40,979 nucleotides of DNA from Prochlorococcus sp. AG-388-A04 (lineage in GTDB: Bacteria; Cyanobacteriota; Cyanobacteriia; PCC-6307; Cyanobiaceae): the NCBI GenBank assembly GCA_003279935.1, contig QCGL01000014.1, positions 1 through 40,979 of the forward strand. The letters are read 5' to 3'. Positions 36,862 through 40,979 of the stretch are shown in pieces (the stretch's first letter is position 1; every line of letters starts with the position of its first letter). Both the position numbers and the translations under genes were made by a program. The notes beneath the pieces are model-generated. The model ran no database searches. It worked only from the letters and a program-made list of their open reading frames with translations, and was not told where the DNA came from.

Positions 36862-37595
36862 TATTTACATATCTCAGATAAAAAAAATAAGGGATCTTCC
36901 ATTCTAGAAGAATACCCAAGCACATCATTGGAAAAATAGTTGTAAATAATTTGGTCTTTATCATCTAAAAGAAAGGAAGCACCCCTTTGAGGAAGATACT
37001 TATTATCAAGAATATAATCATTCCAGTTTTGAAGAATTTCCAACATGTTAGTTAATCTGTAAGTAGCCAATTCAAAAGGCCTTAAATAACTATCACCACA
37101 AGTATATTTGAAAAACACTCCAGAAAATTTTATCAAATTAAAAAGATTTATTTGATCCTCGTCAGAAAAAATTTGTTTTGAATTCCTATCACCTGTATAG
37201 CCTCTAATAACCTCTTTAATCGTTTTTAACGAGTTTATTCCCGATAACATTATTAACATATTGATCCAACCTCCCAGTCCAATATCAATACCGTTTGAAA
37301 CCTTAAGGTCCTTGTGAATTTTATTATCGTTAACCACTTCTAAATTCTTATTAGGAAACCCTGTAAATTTGCAAAATTTGTCTTTACCGATTTTGTTACC
37401 AATTGATATTGCAAAAATATCTATATCTTTATTTTGAGTATTGTTTATAAAATTTTTCAAGTTTATTGCGTATTCAAAACTGTCAAAATCACCCAGCAGG
37501 CCCAATAAAACAATTAATTTATATTTTTTTGAACTTGAAAAATTAAAATCTTTAATCAGTTTATGGAGATTAATTTTTTGATTATTACTGAGCAT
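36861..37595 (-). CDS. Peroxiredoxin-like (AhpC/TSA-type, thioredoxin fold) protein
   Basis: 244 aa. Residues 25-100 look like a thioredoxin/peroxiredoxin fold (strand YKLIVLLGLLGDFDSFEYAI, then strand IDIFAISIG and KFCKFTGFPNKNLEVVND). This matches the PRXL2/AhpC-TSA_2 style, where 'xFxxxTGFPxxxLxVD' follows the second strand. The usual CxxC or single peroxidatic Cys after the first strand is absent (LLGDFDS); Cys remain at FCKF, YTCGD and the C-terminal EICK. The C-terminal half (120-244) is extra. An enzymatic peroxidase is therefore doubtful. It is coupled to the SemiSWEET gene and divergent from flavodoxin (140 bases). Confidence 0.55.
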   Translation of the reverse strand: MLSNNQKINLHKLIKDFNFSSSKKYKLIVLLGLLGDFDSFEYAINLKNFINNTQNKDIDIFAISIGNKIGKDKFCKFTGFPNKNLEVVNDNKIHKDLKVSNGIDIGLGGWINMLIMLSGINSLKTIKEVIRGYTGDRNSKQIFSDEDQINLFNLIKFSGVFFKYTCGDSYLRPFELATYRLTNMLEILQNWNDYILDNKYLPQRGASFLLDDKDQIIYNYFSNDVLGYSSRMEDPLFFLSEICK

Positions 37596-37735
37596 TATTA
37601 TATTCTGATCGAGTTAGATTACTAGTGACTGATTTTTTTACGTTAATTTGTATAAAAATATACGTGAAAAAGTTTTTATAAAAATTAATTTATCGTATTT
37701 TGATTTTATTATTTTAATGTAAACATTTTGAAGTT

Positions 37736-38260
37736 ATGACCGTAGGAATTTATTACGCAACTACAACTGGAAAAACTGAAGACGTAGCTGATCGTCTTCA
37801 CAACTTTATTTCTTCAGCAGAATCACCTAAGGATGTTTCCGATGTTGATGATCTTTCTGAATTTGAAGGCCTTGATGGAATAATTTGTGGTATTCCTACA
37901 TGGAATACTGGAGCAGATGAGGAAAGGTCTGGAACTGCTTGGGACTCAATATTAGAAGATATTGGAGAACTAAGTTTATCAGGAAAAAAGGTAGCTATTT
38001 TTGGTTTAGGCGATTCATCTACCTATACAGAAAACTATTGCGATGCAATGGAGGAATTACATAGTTATTTCACAAAAGCTGGTGCCGAAATGGTTGGCTA
38101 TGTTGACAAATCTTCTTATACTTTTGATGAATCAAAGAGTGTAATAGGCGAAAGCTTTTGTGGGTTACCACTTGATGAAGATAGTGAATCTGATTTAACA
38201 GACTCTCGTCTAGAAACATGGGCTTCTCAATTAAAGGGCCAAATTCCTTCATTGGGATAA
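37736..38260 (+). CDS. isiB: Flavodoxin (long chain)
   Basis: 174 aa. The FMN-phosphate loop is TTTGKTEDVAD (9-19). The 50s loop contains PTWNTGADEE, and the 90s loop has GLGDSSTYTENYCDAM; the insertion of the long-chain type follows. Very acidic C-terminal half. It replaces ferredoxin as electron carrier downstream of photosystem I when iron is short. A pcb antenna gene follows on the same strand after 143 bases, like the isiAB operon in reverse order. No convincing Fur box was seen in the 140 bases upstream. Confidence 0.95.
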   Translation: MTVGIYYATTTGKTEDVADRLHNFISSAESPKDVSDVDDLSEFEGLDGIICGIPTWNTGADEERSGTAWDSILEDIGELSLSGKKVAIFGLGDSSTYTENYCDAMEELHSYFTKAGAEMVGYVDKSSYTFDESKSVIGESFCGLPLDEDSESDLTDSRLETWASQLKGQIPSLG

Positions 38261-38403
38261 ATCTTTTAAGGTATTTCCTTTTTCTTTGTAACATATGTTC
38301 TTTGCTGGGATGTTTTTTTTACATAAATAATTAAAGCCTGTAAACATCTTGTAAAAACCACTCGAATTCGCAATAAGCTCAATTTGCTGTTTATTTAAAT
38401 CAA

Positions 38404-39462
38404 GTGTTACAAAACTACGGAAAAACTGATGTTACCTACGATTGGTACGCAGGAAATTCTGGTGTTGTTGGCCGTTCAGGTAAATTCATAGCTGCTCATG
38501 CTGCTCATGCAGGATTAATGATGTTTTGGGCAGGGGCTTTTGGATTATTTGAATTAGCTCGTTATGACGCCAGTATTCCAATGGGTGCTCAGAAAGCAAT
38601 TGTTTTACCTCACCTAGCTGGAATTGGGATTGGAGGGATTCAAAATGGAGTCATTACTGAACCATATGGGATTGTTGTAATTTGCACATTGCATTTAATC
38701 TTCTCAGCAGTATTAGGCGCTGGAGGACTATTACATTCCAATAAATTTGCAGGTGATCTTGGAGATTATCCAGAAAATAGTAAGCCTCAAAAATTTGATT
38801 TCGAGTGGGATGATCCTGATAAGTTGACTTTTATACTTGGTCATCATCTTATTTTCCTAGGACTTGGAGCAATAATGTTTGTTGAATGGGCTCGAATTCA
38901 TGGTATTTACGATCCTGCTATTGGTACCACAAGACAAGTAATTTACAATTTAGATATTGCTGCTATTTGGAATCATCAGTTTGATTTTCTTAAAATTGAT
39001 AGTTTAGAAGACATTATGGGTGGTCATGCTTTCTTAGCCTTCTTAGAAATTATTGGAGGGGTTTTCCATATTTGTACAAAACAATTTGGGGAATATACAG
39101 AATTCAAGGGTAAAGGATTACTAGGTGCTGAGGCGATTCTCTCTTACTCAGTAGTCGGAGTTTCTTATATGGCTTTTGTGGCAGCATTCTGGTGTGCTTC
39201 AAATACTACTATTTATCCAGTTGATCTTTATGGGGAACCATTAAAGCTTTCATTTGAATTTGCGCCTTACTTTACTGACACTGTTGATTTAGGTTCTGGA
39301 GCATATAGTTCTAGAGCATGGCTTGCAAATACACACTTCTATTTAGGATTCTTCTTTTTACAAGGTCATTTATGGCATGCGCTTAGGGCTATGGGATTTG
39401 ACTTCAAGAAAATTGGTCAAGCCTTTGACAATATGGAGAATACAAAAATTACACAAAATTAG
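38404..39462 (+). CDS. pcb: Pcb chlorophyll a/b-binding antenna protein
   Basis: 352 aa, CP43/IsiA-like with six membrane helices. His-rich KFIAAHAAHAGLMMFWAGAF (about 27-46), LHLIFSAVLGAGG, LGHHLIFLG, GGHAFLAF and ANTHFYLGFFFLQGHLWHAL supply chlorophyll ligands. The large CP43 lumenal loop E is absent, as in Pcb and IsiA. The start is GTG at 38404. Prochlorococcus uses Pcb proteins as its main membrane light-harvesting complex; some are induced by iron limitation. Whether this is the main Pcb or an extra iron-related copy cannot be told from the window. A terminator follows. Confidence 0.94.
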   Translation: MLQNYGKTDVTYDWYAGNSGVVGRSGKFIAAHAAHAGLMMFWAGAFGLFELARYDASIPMGAQKAIVLPHLAGIGIGGIQNGVITEPYGIVVICTLHLIFSAVLGAGGLLHSNKFAGDLGDYPENSKPQKFDFEWDDPDKLTFILGHHLIFLGLGAIMFVEWARIHGIYDPAIGTTRQVIYNLDIAAIWNHQFDFLKIDSLEDIMGGHAFLAFLEIIGGVFHICTKQFGEYTEFKGKGLLGAEAILSYSVVGVSYMAFVAAFWCASNTTIYPVDLYGEPLKLSFEFAPYFTDTVDLGSGAYSSRAWLANTHFYLGFFFLQGHLWHALRAMGFDFKKIGQAFDNMENTKITQN

Positions 39463-39480
39463 TTAAATTAACTAAGAAAA

Positions 39481-39513
39481 TTCCTCTCTATTTAGTTAGA
39501 GGGGATTTTTTTT
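39481..39513 (+). terminator. Intrinsic terminator after pcb
   Basis: TTCCTCT pairs with AGAGGGG (39498-39504, two G-T pairs) around a ten-base loop, followed by A and a run of eight T (39506-39513). It lies 19 bases after the pcb stop and fits the end of the isiB-pcb unit. Confidence 0.75.
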
Positions 39514-39545
39514 GTAAAATTATTATTAAACTTGCTTATTAAATA

Positions 39546-40196
39546 ATGAATTTAACAGAAATAAACTGCAAACAACTTTTTAAAAAAGCTTATGAAAAAA
39601 GATATACCTGGAGCCATAATTTTTGTGGTTATAAAGGGAAATGTATTTTATCAATTAATAGTGATACCTTTAGAGGGAATTTTGTTTTAGGGAAAGACTT
39701 TAAACCTGTAATTCATAATATTGATGATCAAAAAATAGTTAAGAGTATATCCTCACAATTATTCGAAATTTCTATCCATAGGATAAAAAGAGAATTTGAA
39801 GAAATTCACTCGAAAAATAATTTTAACTTAATTAAAGATACAGAAAGTGGGATTGAAATGATTGTATCCGGTAAAAGTGAGGGTGATAAATATAGTGTCA
39901 AAAATAATTGTATAAATATGGTTTATAGAAAAATTCACGGAATAATCATAGAAATTTTTGTTCAAGAATTCTTCGATACTGGGAATGGATTTCTAAGTAA
40001 AAAATACACTAGCCAACAAATTGATCCTATTACACTAAAAGCTAATTCTTTGAAGTTGGAATATGAGGATAGATTTATTAATATTGGTTCTCAAGAGATT
40101 TGGATACTTAATTCAAGATCCATAAAATACTTAAATAAAAATCAAGAAGAAGAAATACAAAAGTTTACTTTTGAGGATCTACGTTTATTGGGCTAG
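39546..40196 (+). CDS. DUF3386-type cyanobacterial protein
   Basis: 216 aa, soluble, no signal peptide. The start (LFKKAYEKRYTWSHNFCGYK, residues 11-30, then GKCILSINSDTFRGNFVLG) and the later ISIHRIKREFEEIH match the pattern of the cyanobacterial DUF3386 family, in which an 'A-x-x-x-R-Y-x-W' start and a 'GY-x-x' are conserved. The rest consists of alternating beta strands. Function unknown. It follows the pcb terminator and so has its own promoter, probably within the 83-base gap. Confidence 0.7.
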   Translation: MNLTEINCKQLFKKAYEKRYTWSHNFCGYKGKCILSINSDTFRGNFVLGKDFKPVIHNIDDQKIVKSISSQLFEISIHRIKREFEEIHSKNNFNLIKDTESGIEMIVSGKSEGDKYSVKNNCINMVYRKIHGIIIEIFVQEFFDTGNGFLSKKYTSQQIDPITLKANSLKLEYEDRFINIGSQEIWILNSRSIKYLNKNQEEEIQKFTFEDLRLLG

Positions 40197-40207
40197 TGGT
40201 CCACTTT

Positions 40208-40453
40208 TTACTCTACTAATCTAAATCCTTTATCAAGTAATTTTTGATAAAGAAGCCTAGCTCTGAAAGCAAGAATTTGCTCTTCATTTTCATTACTAAT
40301 TACATGAAAGTAATTAGCATCTAATTTATTTTTGCTAAAACTTACATTTGCCTCCCCTAATCTGAGTGTCCAATTTTCTTCTTTTGCTAAATCTTGATTA
40401 GGTCCTAGATCCCATGGACATTTTTCAGGATATTTTTCTCTTTTAGATCCCAT
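40208..40453 (-). CDS. Small conserved-looking hypothetical protein
   Basis: 81 aa, starts MGSKREKYPEKCPWDLGPNQ and is charged throughout; no membrane helix. The DANYFHVISNENEEQILAFR part (about 45-64) and the C-terminal helix RARLLYQKLLDKGFRLVE suggest a small folded domain. Function unknown. It converges on the DUF3386 gene with 11 bases between stops. Its ATG shares one base with the TTG start of a putative 35-aa ORF on the other strand. Confidence 0.6.
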   Translation of the reverse strand: MGSKREKYPEKCPWDLGPNQDLAKEENWTLRLGEANVSFSKNKLDANYFHVISNENEEQILAFRARLLYQKLLDKGFRLVE

Positions 40454-40560
40454 TGAAAATTTTTAAACTACCCAATATTAGTAACAATTCAAAAGTATGG
40501 CTATGGATTTTAATTATTAGCTTTTCATTAGCTTTGTCTTCCACAGCAGTAAAGGAATGA
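40453..40560 (+). CDS. Possible 35-aa single-helix membrane peptide
   Basis: A short frame on the plus strand starting with TTG at 40453 and ending with TGA at 40558-40560. It encodes a basic/polar start (KIFKLPNISNNSK), a hydrophobic helix (WLWILIISFSLALSS) and a short TAVKE tail. It fits exactly in the gap between two minus-strand genes, with its start touching the 81-aa gene's start and its stop one base from the methyltransferase stop. Small photosynthetic membrane peptides have this shape, but so do chance ORFs, and only a TTG start is available. Low confidence. Confidence 0.3.
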   Translation: MKIFKLPNISNNSKVWLWILIISFSLALSSTAVKE

Positions 40561-40561
40561 T

Positions 40562-40979
40562 TTATTCTTTTGTCGCAATTAAACAATAAAAAGGATCCTT
40601 TTTTAAAAAATTGAAAATATTAAGAGGAGGTTCATTAAACTTTTTAATGATTTTTGGTTCATTAAAGCCGTTTGTGATTAATACTTTTCTTACGTATTTT
40701 ATTCTCTCATCTTCAGTAGACGTAGCCCATATATTAGGAGCCTTATGCCAAAATGCCCTATTTGAAAAAGCAATCATAAATTTGCCGTGATTACTCAAAA
40801 TTCTTACGATTTCCTTGGTTAAATTTTCTGGGTATTGTAAATATTGCCAGGCTGCCACCATTAAACAATAATCGACGCTTCCACTATCTAGAGGAATCTC
40901 TTGATTTAAATTGAAATTTTGTATCCAATAAGAATCAAAAATTTTGTTTTTTTCGAGTTCTTGTTTGTTTAATCCATGT
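40562..40979 (-). CDS. SAM-dependent methyltransferase (type 11-like), 5' part outside the window
   Basis: The minus-strand frame is open to the window edge, so the N-terminal part including the SAM-binding glycine motif is missing; about 139 codons are visible. Visible pieces: HGLNKQELEKNKIFDSYWIQ at the edge, then LDSGSVDYCLMVAAWQYLQY (post-I/motif II region, where related proteins have 'FDxVxxxxSxQYLxxP') and HGKFMIAFSNRAFWHKAPNI near the middle. This pattern fits class I methyltransferases of the Methyltransf_11 group common in cyanobacteria. The substrate is unknown. Confidence 0.75.
   Translation of the reverse strand, partial: HGLNKQELEKNKIFDSYWIQNFNLNQEIPLDSGSVDYCLMVAAWQYLQYPENLTKEIVRILSNHGKFMIAFSNRAFWHKAPNIWATSTEDERIKYVRKVLITNGFNEPKIIKKFNEPPLNIFNFLKKDPFYCLIATKE

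Noticed and set aside
37596..37735. Possible Fur box upstream of flavodoxin
   Set aside because: The leader is A/T-rich with several partial matches (for example around GTATAAAAATATAC), but none resembles the 19-base Fur consensus well enough by eye.
38261..38403. Separate terminator between flavodoxin and pcb
   Set aside because: A T-run is present (GGGATG followed by eight T) but no matching stem was found, so I do not call a terminator there.

Overview
The window is a piece of a Prochlorococcus genome, most likely from a high-light clade. The evidence is the very low G+C, a Pcb-type chlorophyll-binding antenna gene beside a flavodoxin gene, and many cyanobacterial families (Ycf46, DUF2808, DUF3386, DUF3769, LapA-like). 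Gene order such as rpmH-rnpA-PH-yidC-ycf46 and the extreme gene packing fit the same picture. The clade is inferred from composition and gene content, not from a phylogeny.

Region A (1-17,428) is a surface-polysaccharide region. It opens with the 3' part of an LptD/OstA-like DUF3769 gene. A minus-strand GDP-sugar set follows: manC-type bifunctional enzyme, gmd and fcl, giving GDP-mannose to GDP-L-fucose. A tRNA-Ala(GGC) points inward. Beyond it are a three-gene operon (SDR, KdsB-like cytidylyltransferase, 3-dehydroquinate-synthase-like cyclase) and a lone O-antigen ligase/polymerase-like membrane protein. Next come UDP-glucuronate 4-epimerase, rfbB and rfbA (dTDP-4-keto-6-deoxyglucose), galE, UDP-xylose synthase and UDP-glucose dehydrogenase. 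The block ends at a tRNA-Arg(TCT) on the minus strand. Both tRNA 3' ends face the 11.4-kb block between them. Region A makes GDP-, UDP-, dTDP- and probably CMP-activated sugars but has no recognisable glycosyltransferase.

Region B (17,564-31,011) is compact core genome: an HTH protein, a LapA-like small membrane protein, rsmI and cysQ back to back, then a long minus-strand run. Read in transcription order the run is sppA, aroH, DUF2808, rpmH, rnpA, a PH-domain protein, yidC, ycf46, serS, the site-2 protease gene, rpsN and pnp. Several neighbours overlap or are separated by only a few bases.

Region C (31,065-35,180) has a plus-strand operon of an EamA exporter, a GT4 glycosyltransferase and an ArnT/PMT-like membrane glycosyltransferase, probably a glycolipid or glycan modification unit. 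A solo small ribbon-helix-helix-like protein converges on it.

Region D (35,181-40,979) contains an AEC permease, a SemiSWEET coupled to a peroxiredoxin-like protein without the usual catalytic cysteine motif, and the flavodoxin-Pcb pair (an isiAB-like arrangement). It ends with a DUF3386 protein, small hypotheticals and the 3' part of a methyltransferase gene.

The observations most worth a second look are the SDR/KdsB-like/cyclase operon, the tRNA-bracketed block of activated-sugar genes without glycosyltransferases, and the flavodoxin-Pcb pair. No CRISPR array, integrase or insertion sequence was seen.
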